Below are positions 20,779-31,041 of a stretch of 64,000 nucleotides of DNA, piece after piece. How positions within the stretch are numbered: the stretch's first letter is position 1; each line of letters begins with the position of its first letter. The stretch is from assembly GCA_903772945.1 (NCBI GenBank), contig CAICTM010000141.1, forward strand, positions 44,316 through 108,315, read 5' to 3'. Source of the stretch: Seminavis robusta. Lineage: Eukaryota; Bacillariophyta; Bacillariophyceae; Naviculales; Naviculaceae. Under the pieces are notes generated by a model that was not told the DNA's origin, made no database searches, and saw only the letters and a list, made by a program, of their open reading frames with translations. The position numbers were made by a program, and so were the translations under genes.

Positions 20779-21967
20779 TTACCCAAACAATTCATTCAAA
20801 TACTTTTTGTAGATTGCCATGAATTTCGCAATAAACGCCTCCAGATGAAATATTTCCTTACTTCCCATGGCAATCCGATGTTCGTAGAATGCGGCCCATT
20901 CGAAAACTTGTGGTTTCAAAGTATCATCTAAATTCTTGGTCAATTCTTGGACCAGTGTCTTGAGAATGACGGATGCAGGAATGCAATTGACCAATAGTTC
21001 GTATAGTTTTTCGCGTGCCGCCAGTAGCTTTTGGGGAGTTTGTTCGGCGGCAATATCCTTGGCGAGTTGTGCAATATAGAGTTCCCAGTCCGTTTTGGGA
21101 ACGGGTTGATTGGCCGTCAACCCGTCTCGTTTCTGGACATGACAGGCTTCCATCATGAGAATGGCCCGTCGTAGATTGCGGGAACTCTCCCGAGCAATGT
21201 TAATGGCCAATTCATCGGGGAGGGTAATGGATTCCTTGCGTGCCACGACTTTGAGGACGTCGCAAATCTACCGTATTCCCATTAAAATAAAAATGACATC
21301 AGAATAATACAAATTAAAATGAGAGACCAAAAGAGGATGAATGAATAAATCATTGCTCCACAATTTTGTGACTCATGTGCTTGCTTACCTCATCATGCGT
21401 GGGAGCTCCTACTCTGATTCCCAAACAGCGACTTCGCACGGGTTCAATGACTTTACTGAGATTGTTACAGCACAGAATCAATCGACATGTGTGACTGTAT
21501 TTCTCCATGGTCCGTCGCAGCGCCGCTTGGGCCGGTCGACTCAATCGGTCCACTTCGGACAGCACCACGACTTTGAAATCGGCGGCCTTTTCTTTGGATG
21601 TTGTCACGTTGGTATTGGAGGCAATTTCCTTAATGACACTTTGCACGACGAATCGATCGTTATTACCGGCATCTCCCGGACTGATTTCAATGTGATAATT
21701 GGACGTGATCATGTTGATCTCAATCGTCTTGTTGGACGGGGTCTTGAAGGTACGCTTGTCCAGTTTGAGACGCTCCGTGCCGTGGCCAAACAGACCTCGT
21801 AACAAGGACGAAATGCGTGTCTTTTTGCCACTGCCCGAAGGACCGTAGAAAAATAAATGCGGCATGGTTTGAGGACGAGACGCCATGGCTTCCAATCGAG
21901 ACGTAATGTCGCCATGGAACGTCAGATCCTCCAATTTGGAAGGACGGTGCTTGTCGACCCAAAGCAT
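20779..21967 (-). CDS. RFC3: Replication factor C subunit 3 (RFC38 type; yeast Rfc5 orthologue)
   Basis: Exons 21967-21389 and 21267-20779, intron 21268-21388, giving 355 aa, the same size as the human subunit. It is part of the five-subunit clamp loader that opens PCNA at primer ends in the nucleus. Motifs in order: MLWVDKHRPSKLEDL; P-loop GPSGSGKKTR (the Gly-Lys-Lys form typical of this subunit); VVVLSEVDRLSRPAQ as Walker B, in which Asp-Glu is replaced by Glu-Val-Asp; SRC sensor region IEPVRSRCLGIRV; and the C-terminal collar ending FIAKFMAIYKKYL. The exon joint THDE|ICDVLKVV matches the family line. Confidence 0.96.
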
Positions 21968-23174
21968 GGTTTCTTTCTTTCTTAGTTATTTAGTTGGTTG
22001 ACTGATTAAAGAGTAGAATACCAAAGTGGATTGTTGATAAGGTATATGATAGCAAGATGGACTGAGGCGGCTGAGAAAGTGATTGTGGAGGGAGGAGGGA
22101 CCTCTTTGTTGTCATTGGATCTTCGAGCCAAAACGCGCGAAACCCAAGATTGGTTCAGGCCGCACACTGGCTCTGGATCTTTGTCATTGCTCTGGTTCAG
22201 GAAGGATTGCAAACGCTAGCTACATCGTAGCTACCTAGGAAACGAAAGTTTGCTCCCATCGAAATAATAAGGCTTGCAGCGGCAGGGCATCCACTGAAAT
22301 GGCACTCCAGACATATCCTTCCCCGGATAGGTAGATACAAGTACATGTAAGTAGAAGCAAAGCAGCAAGGAATGCCCAGAGGAAAGCTGAGAAGAAAGAG
22401 GCAAGCAACGTACATGCACGGCACGACAAAGTTGTTTTTTAGCGCCTGGAAAGATCAGGGCGACAGTATACCGTAGGGAGCCATCTTTTGCATCCAAAGA
22501 GTTTGCATTTAATTTGTTCTTTCGTTTGTAATAGTGCTTGACTGCAATAACGTCGACAAGGACACTCTCCGTATCGAGGGAACGAATTGAAGAACTGAAT
22601 CCTACAGGTCCAGTGAGATCAAGTAAGTACCGGTACCGGTACGTGTTGTAGTGCGATGCAAAAGACGAATGATAGGCTGTGGGAGGAAACTTGCCAAGAA
22701 CACGCGGCTTGTTTCAAGCAATGGGGAGTCTCAGTCGTCCGCCGACGGGATCTTGTGGGCAAGCAACTCTTCAAAAGGCGATTGCACGGTAGCAATAGAG
22801 CACCCTGGATTGGAGCAAAGCTTTTTGGCCTTTATGAACGCTTGGAGAAGGAAGCAATGCTTACAGACAATGCTCAGCAACAGAGCTCCTTTGGCTGACA
22901 GTGGCTTATCCAGGGCCAGTTGAAGCCACTTGCAGAAGAACATGGCCGCACACGATGCTGACTAGCATGGCTCAGATGGTACCATGGCGTCAGGAACTTC
23001 CTGTTTCACTTTTCACTTACCTTCCTTGATAACTTGAGTACTACTAGCGTTTTATTAACACGTGTTAAATCGTCTATACTAATGCCGTATCCAGTCTAAA
23101 ATGCGCATAATGTACACGTAAACAGTGTAAGCGTAGAGGGCGTCATCACATCCCGTGCAGGTGAGTGAACAAGA
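21968..23174. other. Long intergenic region
   Basis: No supportable gene in 1.2 kb. It holds a double palindrome TACCGGTACCGGTA at 22628-22641 and short unsupported frames. It must contain the RFC3 promoter (next to 21967) and the 3' end of the Sel1 gene. Confidence 0.5.
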
Positions 23175-24599
23175 TCAGTTCTCAGATTGTCGGCTTTCCG
23201 CCACGGCAGTCTTTCGTCGGAATAGAATCAACGGGTTCCGGCTGCCACCTCCTATCGAGAAGCGCCGTTCCAACGGCACCTCTTGATACCAGTCATTCCT
23301 GCTGTGGGCTACCAAGTCTTCTCCTCCCCATCTCATGGCCTCATCCTCGCTCTGTTCCTCGTCAGAACCGTCGTCAGCCAAGAGTGCTTCGGCTCGTCGT
23401 TGAGCTTGACGGTGACCCATTTCAGCAGCTGCCATGAGCCATTCCAAGGCCTTGCCACGGCTTCGTTCTACACCGACACCGTCGAGGTAGCAATCTGCCA
23501 GAAGGTAGGCGGCACCGGAATGTCCCAAATCGGCAGCCTTGATAAAGTACTGGACGGCTTGTCTGGGATCCTCCACCGTCCCGTCTCCCATGTACAAGGA
23601 ACAGGCCAGTTCGTACATGCTTGCCAAATGACCTGCATCGGCTGCTTGTCTCCAGTACTAAATAGTGATTGCCGAGAATACAAAACAGGAAAGATACACA
23701 TCATAGACACTCACGCTGGTTAGCTTGCTTGTTTGACCTTCTCTGTGAATCACGAACGATTAGAAGAACGCACCTTGACAGCCAAGTGAGGCTTGGCTTC
23801 AATCCCTGCACCCCCTTGATTCCAGACCATTGCTGCAGGCAAAAGAAGGGTTGATTGAGTCTGGTCTGCATGGCAAAAACCACATCATGAAATGCAAGCC
23901 CGCAAGGTAGCTCGATACCTTATGCACACTAGTACAGTACGTACCATACAAGCACAGTCCATCTGGATGTCCAGCGACGGCTAATTTAATGACAATCTGA
24001 AAGCCCTTTCGTTGCTTTTCCAACGATGTTTCTTCAAAGAGATAGTAGGATGCAAGCCGGAACTCCAAATCTTGGCGCATTTTGGTGTCGCCACCTTTGA
24101 GGTAGTTCTGTAGATCTGTTTCCAGGGCCGAGACATCTCGTGCTTGGGGAATGTTGTTGGGCCATTTAATGGATGCCGGAGACGATATCTTCCATTGCTT
24201 TTTGATTTCATTTAACCAACGACTGTAGAGTGCGAGCTTGGTAAGAAAGTAGGATTCTTCCTCCGTCATGACTTCGAGGTTGTCGTCGTCGTCGTCATCA
24301 TCCACCGTCGCCATGTTGGGGGGCATCTCACTGGCGGCAGCTTCGCAGTTGGCTTTCCGGCTAAGGAGCAGCGACTGTGGAAGCTTGTCGTGGTTCGAAT
24401 GGTTCCATCGTCCAATGGGTGTGCCACAGTAGTAATAAGCTGGGGCTTCTCGGTTCTCTTTCTTGGTGGTATTCTTGTTGGTAGAAGCAGATTGCATCAC
24501 TGTGGCTGCAGCAGTGCTTCCAGCCAAGAGGATTAGGCTTTGCATTTTCCACATTTTTTTCTGCCTGGGCAGCAATACCCTGGTGGTAGCACCGAACAT
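23175..24599 (-). CDS. Sel1-like repeat protein
   Basis: Three exons: 24599-23945, 23832-23774, 23657-23175; introns 23833-23944 and 23658-23773; 398 aa. The C-terminal half carries Sel1-type helical repeats of the form A-x-LG-x-x-Y-x-x-G-x-G-V (for example YELACSLYMGDGTVEDPRQAVQYF and AYLLADCYLDGVGVERSRGKAL), which act as protein-interaction scaffolds, often in ER quality control or mitochondria. The N-terminus is basic and Thr-rich with a hydrophobic stretch (MWKMQSLILLAGSTAAATVM), suggesting an organelle signal or membrane anchor. A run of seven Asp lies at about residue 100. The middle exon is only 59 bp. Partner unknown. Confidence 0.8.
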
Positions 24600-25242
24600 G
24601 ATGGCTGCAGAACCCAGTGGATACCCAGATTCTGATGGAGGGTACCGGTAGCAATTCCAATGCTTCGAGGGATGTGTTGCAACCCCTTGTTTCCTCTGGT
24701 TTCTCTTCTGGATAGCTGGTTGCTAACCGCACCAGTTCAATCGAAGGTAGCGGTATCACCCTTGGCCACAAGACGAAGCAATCACTCAGCCCAGTGCAAG
24801 AGGTGATGCTGCTTCTATCGATCTCTATGTAGCCAACAATAATGAAGGCTTTACGCCTAAATAATGCCGTCAGTAATTCTCGTTCAACCAAAAGTGAGGC
24901 AATAGGGGTATTTTGGTCAGTCCCTCCACCGTTGATGTCAAAGATCGGGGGTGAAGAAATTCTTAATTCTTTTTATCATAAAAAGTTGTCTAAATAAGGC
25001 TTGGAAATGTGGATTGCCCCCCTAACATTTTTATAGCTGAAGTCAAATACGAGTTCAAAACAAGCGAGCTATTACATAATGGGTCAAAGCTAAGAAAATG
25101 CATCCCCCCGAAACCTTATCCCCCATGGTACACGCGGGCGCTCTCCAAAGAGGAAAAGATCCAAAGGGGTGCGGCGTTCCCAAGACTTGCTCGATCTTCA
25201 TTCTTCATCCAACACACTCGCATCGTTGTCATTGTAACCAAG
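24600..25242. promoter_or_regulatory. Divergent upstream region, Sel1 protein / plastid coiled-coil protein
   Basis: About 640 bp. Contains TACCGGTA at 24643-24650, directly upstream of the Sel1 gene's ATG. No other gene recognised; a plus-strand in-frame extension from 25009 lacks protein character and is treated as leader. Confidence 0.35.
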
Positions 25243-27370
25243 ATGATGGTGGGCAACCATGTCCTGTTGGGCCCTGGTCCACTGCTATTGCTACTCTTGG
25301 CTGTATTATCCCAAGAGATTGCTGGTTTCGTGCCCAGCCACCTGTCCGTCATTAGAATCAAGAATAATGAGGTGAGCTGTCCGATACCCCTCCGATCGGA
25401 TGATACCCCATCCAATACCGTGTTGCAAATGGGGTTGCGCAACTTTATCAAGAAGAAGGTCCTTCGGAGAAACAACGAGGATCCATCAGGAGGAAATGAT
25501 AATTCATCGTCCAAAAGCGCAGCCAGTGGTACCGGAATGCCAAACAAGGATCCCACTGGAGGCAGCCGCAAGGATACCAACAAAATTATTCAAAATGCTG
25601 CAGCTACCAAGGCTGCCAAAAGTCAACCACCCAAAAAAGTCCGCATGGGAGAGGATCCTGCCACGGGAGAAATTGACGTGGAATCATCCAAACTAGGTCC
25701 TGAAACAGTCCAAGAACGCATTAGCCGTATCAAACGTGGGGATATGAGTGCCGCCGAAAAGCAAGCTTTTCTACAATCTGCCTTGTCCACGGGAAATACA
25801 CCCGAATCCAGATTACCCATGATGGGACGTTCCGATGCCAATACGCCACAGTCGGCATCGCCCTTTCCCACGGACTCGATCTTGAGAAATATGGCAATGG
25901 GTAACAAAAAGGACAATGGCACAAATACTTCTTCTGGTAGTAAAACCAGAAGAGATGTACCCCTCGAAATCGCGGATTCACAATCCAAGAAACGAAAGTA
26001 TCTAGATATGGTCACCGACCCACACAGATTCGACAATTATCAAAATCTTCAAAAGAAGGGCACCAACGAAGCGGCAAATGGCGAAGATAATGGTGGGGAT
26101 GCAGAAGCAGAAAACAACAATGAAGCACAGCAACCCAACGTTCCTCTCGATCTAGGTGCCAGATTGGGGGCCCATGCCATGGAAACGGTAAAACGCAACA
26201 AGGAAATTCGAGAACGGCAGGAAGAAAAGGAGCGGCAAATGGAGGAACACCGACGAGCACGGGAGAAGCGATTGGCCGAAGCGCAAGTGGCAAGACAGGC
26301 AGAAATGACGAAACGAGAAATGGATATCCAACAACGACGACAAGCCAACGATCAGGAATTGCAAAAGAATTCGCAACAGAACAACTTGGCCGAAGAGGCT
26401 CGTAGATCGGAGTTGATGAAGGCACAGGACGACTACTGGGCCAAGAAACTGGCAGAGAACAAGAGGGCAGAAGAAGCCAAGGAGGAAGCCGTCAAGGCAA
26501 GAGAAGAGAAGGAAAAGGAACAAGAAGAGAGAAAACGGGCAGCTGTAGCCGCCGCTGCTGCAGCTGCGGCGGAAGAGGTAAGAACGAGCATTGATGTTGC
26601 TTTTCAAATGGTTGGCTTTCGTTTCTTATTGTGACTTTCGCGCTGGATTCAAAAAGAATGGCGAAGACAGCAATACGAATGCAAACACGCTAGAGAGTCT
26701 CAACGACGTCGCGCAAGCACGTGGCAACAACATGGTCAATCAAGCTTCGGAAGCATCGGGACGATCGTCCTTGAATGATCTTCCTCTGCGTGGCTCTTCC
26801 GAACAAGATAGGAGACAGGCTGGACTGGAAGATCAACAACTGCAAGCGCTGCGATCCCTCAATTCACCTCTGCCAAAACCAGCCTCTGGACCCAAGAAGC
26901 GCACCACCTTACGAAAACCACCCACCTTTCAGCCTCAAAAGCCCGTGACTGCTCGCAGTCAAACACCGGCTCAAAGTTTAGGAGATCTAACCAACACCAT
27001 CAAGAACCCCACTCGGGTTTCAAACGACAACCAAAACGAACAGGCGGCCCCGGCTCCTGCAAAACCAGAGCCGACGCGACCACCCCAAGACGAAGCGGTC
27101 GGACGATCCTTCAATCCTTTCTCGAGACTTGGTGGGGGTGGCAGGAATGGCAAAACGCCTCCAGCTGCAAAGGCTCCTCCGTCGCCGCCTGCTCGAAAGG
27201 GCCCGATTCGCATGGAGCTACCACTGGGAGATGAGGATGACGAGGAACCGGCCATGACCGAGGGAATGACCATTGGTGAGATTATGAAGCGACAAAAGGC
27301 AGCCAGCAATGATGATCAAGACACGCGATCAAAGCAGTGGGGAGTGGACATGTCTAGATTCCAGGAGTAA
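25243..27370 (+). CDS. Plastid-targeted coiled-coil protein of unknown function
   Basis: Exons 25243-26577 and 26657-27370, intron 26578-26656 (79 bp), 682 aa. It begins with a signal peptide (MMVGNHVLLGPGPLLLLLLA) followed by IAG|FVPSH, the phenylalanine-type site for import into complex plastids. Residues about 320-445 form a highly charged coiled coil (EEKERQMEEHRRAREKRLAE), ending in an alanine run (VAAAAAAAAAEE) exactly at the splice site. The rest is low-complexity, Pro/Gln/Asn-rich, with a conserved-looking C-terminal motif MTEGMTIGEIMKRQ...KQWGVDMSRF. No enzymatic domain seen. No family recognised beyond that; the localisation is inferred. Confidence 0.75.
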
Positions 27371-28041
27371 TGATTGCTTCATTTCGTCGTTGCCGTGGAC
27401 CTCCTGCTACTGCACGGTTGAATCGTACGCTTTTGAACAGATTACTACTTTTTCAATACACACCTAGACTTTAGAGAACTGTAAAGATAATGCCTGAAGA
27501 GGTCACATTTGATTGGATTGAATGATTCGTTTTCAAGTTTGTTTCAACTCTTCCATTGTGTGTTTGGTACGGATTTTGAAGCCCTGAATACTAAGTGCCT
27601 GCGAAAAGCTAGCTAGCTAGTGCCAGTGACAAGTTCGTGACGACAGGATGTCGGTTTTCCTTTGCTGCTATCCTGGGCCATCGACGCATGCACAGAGCGT
27701 TGGCTTTCCTTGCTTCGAATATCATCCTGGTTGAAACGAACTGCATGTATATTAAACGGATCGGTTCGTCTCAAGATACTGAACAAGAAAAGTCGTTTAG
27801 CTTGCCAAGAAAACATGCTACGAGTACGAAACCTACCGTATCGGTACCGGTACATGTTTGATGATCGTCACGTGCCAGTCAAGAAGATGCCGCCACCAGT
27901 TTGCATTAAAATGACACTATTCTTCCCATTTCCCGACCTACATGTACATGTACTAGTCGGGATTCAAACGATCACACTACCAACCAGCTGGAGCTACACC
28001 ACAGGCATCTGGTGCTTCCACATCGAGGGAGACACACTGGC
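27371..28041. other. Convergent intergenic region
   Basis: Lies between two convergent genes. It contains AGCTAGCTAGCTAG near 27606 and TACCGGTA at 27845-27852. No gene seen. Confidence 0.5.
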
Positions 28042-28902
28042 CTATTTGTTGTAGTTTAAAAATCTGGTCTCCTCCATCTTTTCCAAAATGTCTTCATCCA
28101 CATACTTGACCAGCTTTTTTGGAGCAGGATCTTTGATTCCGTCAGAACCGTTCAGGAGGATAACATTCTCTGCAAAGGCTGGCGGTAACCATCTTTTGAA
28201 CACTTTGACAACATAAGAAAGAGCATATGGCACAGGGTAGATGATGAATTTTGCACTGCGACCTGGGTGCACCTGCACGAAGGCGCTTGTGAGAATTTTC
28301 AGGTAAGAGACAATAGCGAAGATCAAATGGTTTGGCCATCCTGCGCCTCTGCGTGAGTCGATCATGAGCACCATGCCTTTACCCGTGCCATCAAGGTCTA
28401 CCTTGCGACTTTTTCGTTCCAAATACAAAGTCATGGCGAGAGCATAAACATCTCCAGAGGCGTTCTTCAAGTCCAGGCGAGCAGCCAAGTATTGAATGAA
28501 GGGCAGTCCATCCTTGCAAGCTGCATGAGAGCCATCTTTATTTTTGTGCATAAAACACATACGAGGAAGTTTATCCAAGTTGCACAGCCTGTCCTCGAAC
28601 TTTGCCAACCCCACCAATCCAGGAATCAAATCTTCTTTGCACGTTCTTGCTGCATGAATGGCAACATTTGAGGCCCATTCCCAATCTTCTTCATCACTGC
28701 AGTTGACACCAAAGCTTTCCTGGGAATCCAGATGATACATTTTTCGGAATTGAACATAATTTTTCAGTTTTTCGATGAGAATGTCCTCAGTGCCACCATT
28801 CTCCAAAGTGTATTCCCGGAACCGAGCGCAATCCTGTTCGGACAAAGTGGGGAACTCTTCGTGAAGAATACTAATGTCCCCATCCAATGAGCCAGTTTCC
28901 AT
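28042..28902 (-). CDS. CRAL-TRIO (Sec14-like) domain protein
   Basis: 286 aa from ATG 28902; single exon. Residues about 60-260 have the CRAL-TRIO lipid-transfer pattern: an N-terminal helical part (KNYVQFRKMYHL), MVLMIDSRRGAGWPN, the block HPGRSAKFIIYPVPYALSYVVKVFKRWLPP (the Y-P-x-x-Y-x-x-V-x-x-F/P-L-P region), and FAENVILLNG then LVKYVDEDILEKME. Proteins of this family bind phosphoinositides, tocopherols or other hydrophobic ligands in the cytosol or at membranes. The ligand cannot be predicted. An upstream exon cannot be excluded. Confidence 0.82.
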   Translation of the reverse strand: METGSLDGDISILHEEFPTLSEQDCARFREYTLENGGTEDILIEKLKNYVQFRKMYHLDSQESFGVNCSDEEDWEWASNVAIHAARTCKEDLIPGLVGLAKFEDRLCNLDKLPRMCFMHKNKDGSHAACKDGLPFIQYLAARLDLKNASGDVYALAMTLYLERKSRKVDLDGTGKGMVLMIDSRRGAGWPNHLIFAIVSYLKILTSAFVQVHPGRSAKFIIYPVPYALSYVVKVFKRWLPPAFAENVILLNGSDGIKDPAPKKLVKYVDEDILEKMEETRFLNYNK

Positions 28903-29647
28903 CGAAGTCAATTGGGGTTTGCAAACATCGTCGCTGCTACTAGAACTAGGGAAGCGTATTGGTTAGACAAAGGGATACCCACTGTGTGTTGTTTCGAATT
29001 ACAGCCATTTGCTGGGGGATCGACCTACCTGCTACTGGCACCATGTCCCGAAGTTGGTTGCCAATGAATTACAGCCCCATGAGACCCGAGTGTTCCAGAT
29101 GACCGTCTACGGCAAATGACACCAACCATGGTTACTTGCACCGTTTGTTACCCTGTTTGGGTGGTTTCAACTTTCACGTGTTGCTGCCGTGTTCTTCTCT
29201 TTGCGGCTTTGCCATTGTGCCGATGAGTGCAGGTCATGGTGGTGGCATGGAGAATGGTGACAGGGGTCGGTTGAGAGTTGAGAGTTGAAAAGCGCGCGAC
29301 TAAACATGCGAGCGTCTTGATTGATAAATCTTTGAAGTGTCCAGTCGGAGGCGCAATGAAAGCCCGCCTAAACACAAACTCCTTCGACAATTGGAAAGAT
29401 TTAATAGTCAGACTGCTCTTTTTCGGACTGGTGATGGTACTATATATATTAATAGTACTACTAGTACGACTGCACCCTACTACTGTACATGCACCTATTT
29501 TAATATTATTCGTGCCGGTACCCCAACTCAACACCATGATGCATGAAGCTATGCATCAGCGGGAGGGCGCAACAATCACGATGTCAAGCCTACGAGCTAG
29601 CTACGGTAGCATAGTTTCGAAAGCCTGTCAAGTCTAGAGCTACAGGT
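28903..29647. other. Intergenic region with retroelement edge
   Basis: No gene. The segment 29613-29649 (TAGTTTCGAAAGCCTGTC...) is repeated, with small differences, at 30678-30711, so the two copies flank the GIY-YIG frame. A TATATATTAATAG stretch lies near 29442-29455. Confidence 0.45.
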
Positions 29648-29649
29648 AT
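29613..29649. repeat. Left ~36-bp direct repeat flanking GIY-YIG frame
   Basis: TAGTTTCG..GCCTGTCAAG..CTAC is shared with 30678-30711 at roughly 85 percent by eye. Confidence 0.55.
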
Positions 29650-30364
29650 GACCATACCACACTCCAACGCCTGGACGACCCCAATACACAAGGTAATCAA
29701 CGACCTCAAGAAGAGCCATGGCCTCGAATGGATTAGAACGTCCATGTCCTACCATCGATTCACCAACCTGCGAGAGATGTTCATGGGCGACCTATCGAGG
29801 AAGCTCACCAAAGACGTCATCTCCACCGAGTTCCAAAATGAAACCTGCAACTGCAAGCCAGGAAACAAGAAAGACGGTCAATGCCGATTTGACGACCGCT
29901 GTAGAAATAAACTGGCCATATACTGCATCAAATGCATTAACTCGGGCAAAGAATACGTTGGGGCAACCCAACAAAACGTCAAAGAACGAACATACCAACA
30001 CTTCACCGATGTCATGCGTCTCCTCTACGGAAAACGCAAGTCAGATTCATATGCAAGACACTTCGCCAACGAATTCCAAAACTTCGCTTCTCCTTCACCA
30101 TTCCGACTTAACGGTGACATTCAAAGGAACAGCATCGAAATTAGCATCCTATGGCAAGGCAACCCCATCAGCACTGTCAAGACCTTCGGGACACGACACT
30201 GCAGCCTATGCAACAGGGAGCGACTCGAGATACTGAAAAGATCCAGAGAATCGCCAGAAAAGCTTATCAACTCCTGCAACGAAATATACGGAGCATGCCG
30301 ACATAAACCTCGATTTCATATGTACCACAATAGCCCAAGCACTGATGATTCCCAAGGGGGATGA
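29648..30364 (+). CDS. GIY-YIG endonuclease domain, 5'-truncated retroelement (Penelope-like)
   Basis: 238 aa open frame. Its centre has a Cys-rich lead-in (CNCKPGNKKDGQC...C) followed by IYCIKCINSGKEYVGATQQNVKER and H, the pattern of the GIY-YIG nuclease that sits at the C-terminus of Penelope-like elements, which have the same CNC...C...Y...YIG.T...R layout; a later CSLCNRERLEIL also fits. The reverse transcriptase that should precede it is absent, and in the same frame a stop lies at 29612-29614, so this is a 5'-truncated copy or an exapted fragment. It remains intact over 238 codons, which is longer than expected for an old relic. The Penelope assignment is from memory of domain layout. 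Confidence 0.6.
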   Translation: MTIPHSNAWTTPIHKVINDLKKSHGLEWIRTSMSYHRFTNLREMFMGDLSRKLTKDVISTEFQNETCNCKPGNKKDGQCRFDDRCRNKLAIYCIKCINSGKEYVGATQQNVKERTYQHFTDVMRLLYGKRKSDSYARHFANEFQNFASPSPFRLNGDIQRNSIEISILWQGNPISTVKTFGTRHCSLCNRERLEILKRSRESPEKLINSCNEIYGACRHKPRFHMYHNSPSTDDSQGG

Positions 30365-31041
30365 AAAAGTCAAACAACCGAAAAGTTACCACAGAGTCAA
30401 GCCTGTGTTTTGGCGATTCGGCAGTTTGTGCTGATCAAGAGTAAAACTACTTAATTCAGTCACTTTTTGCTAAAATCGTATGATACCGGTAATATGAAAG
30501 CTAGAAAGGTACCTCGGCCAGCAGCAAATCTAGCTAGCTGCTTTTTGCCACCACTCTTCAAGGGCATTGTAGAAAACTTCGACAGGTACCGGCATGTTCC
30601 GGTGCCTGGTAGGACGTTGTCTACTCCTGGTAGAAGTGTTGAGCGATCAAGCCTGCTGTTGCTGTCTAGCATACCGGTAGTTTCGGGCCTGTCAAGTCTA
30701 GCTACAAGTATACCGGTACCATGGCCAGCAGCTAATCTAGCTAGCTGGTTGTGGCCATCATTTGATCTCGTTCCATGCATTTTTACAACTATTACGTGCT
30801 AACAATTGGCAATGTGTTGTTCTGTTTGTCCCGATGTTCGACACCTTTCTCTCCCATAGCTTTGATAGCCGTGTCGGCATCTACATGTATCATCGCCATC
30901 TTGGGGGAGCACTTTGCTCCCTCGTTAAACTTTTGCTTGCGCCGAGCCATCAAAAGCCCAGGCCATAACAAGTGCGTTTGTTTCAAGAAGTAAATATCTC
31001 GTGCTTTGTTCACTGTCACTCAAAACCATTGATATAGATCA
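30365..31041. other. Intergenic region with duplicated AGCTAGCT segments
   Basis: Contains two related segments: GGCCAGCAGCAAATCTAGCTAG near 30517 written here in part, and its counterpart at about 30721 (GCCAGCAGCTAATCTAGC), plus three TACCGGTA palindromes (30484, 30672, 30711). A minus-strand frame at 31019-30792 is unsupported. Likely the 3' part of the Penelope-like insertion and its flank. Confidence 0.45.
30678..30711. repeat. Right ~36-bp direct repeat flanking GIY-YIG frame
   Basis: Counterpart of 29613-29649; overlaps a TACCGGTA palindrome. Confidence 0.5.

Noticed and set aside
22651-22923. 90-codon plus-strand frame
   Set aside because: Overlapping frames in both orientations, no motif; treated as intergenic.
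30792-31019. 75-codon minus-strand frame with a charged centre
   Set aside because: Looked briefly like a transposase piece but no DDE or helix-turn-helix residues can be placed.
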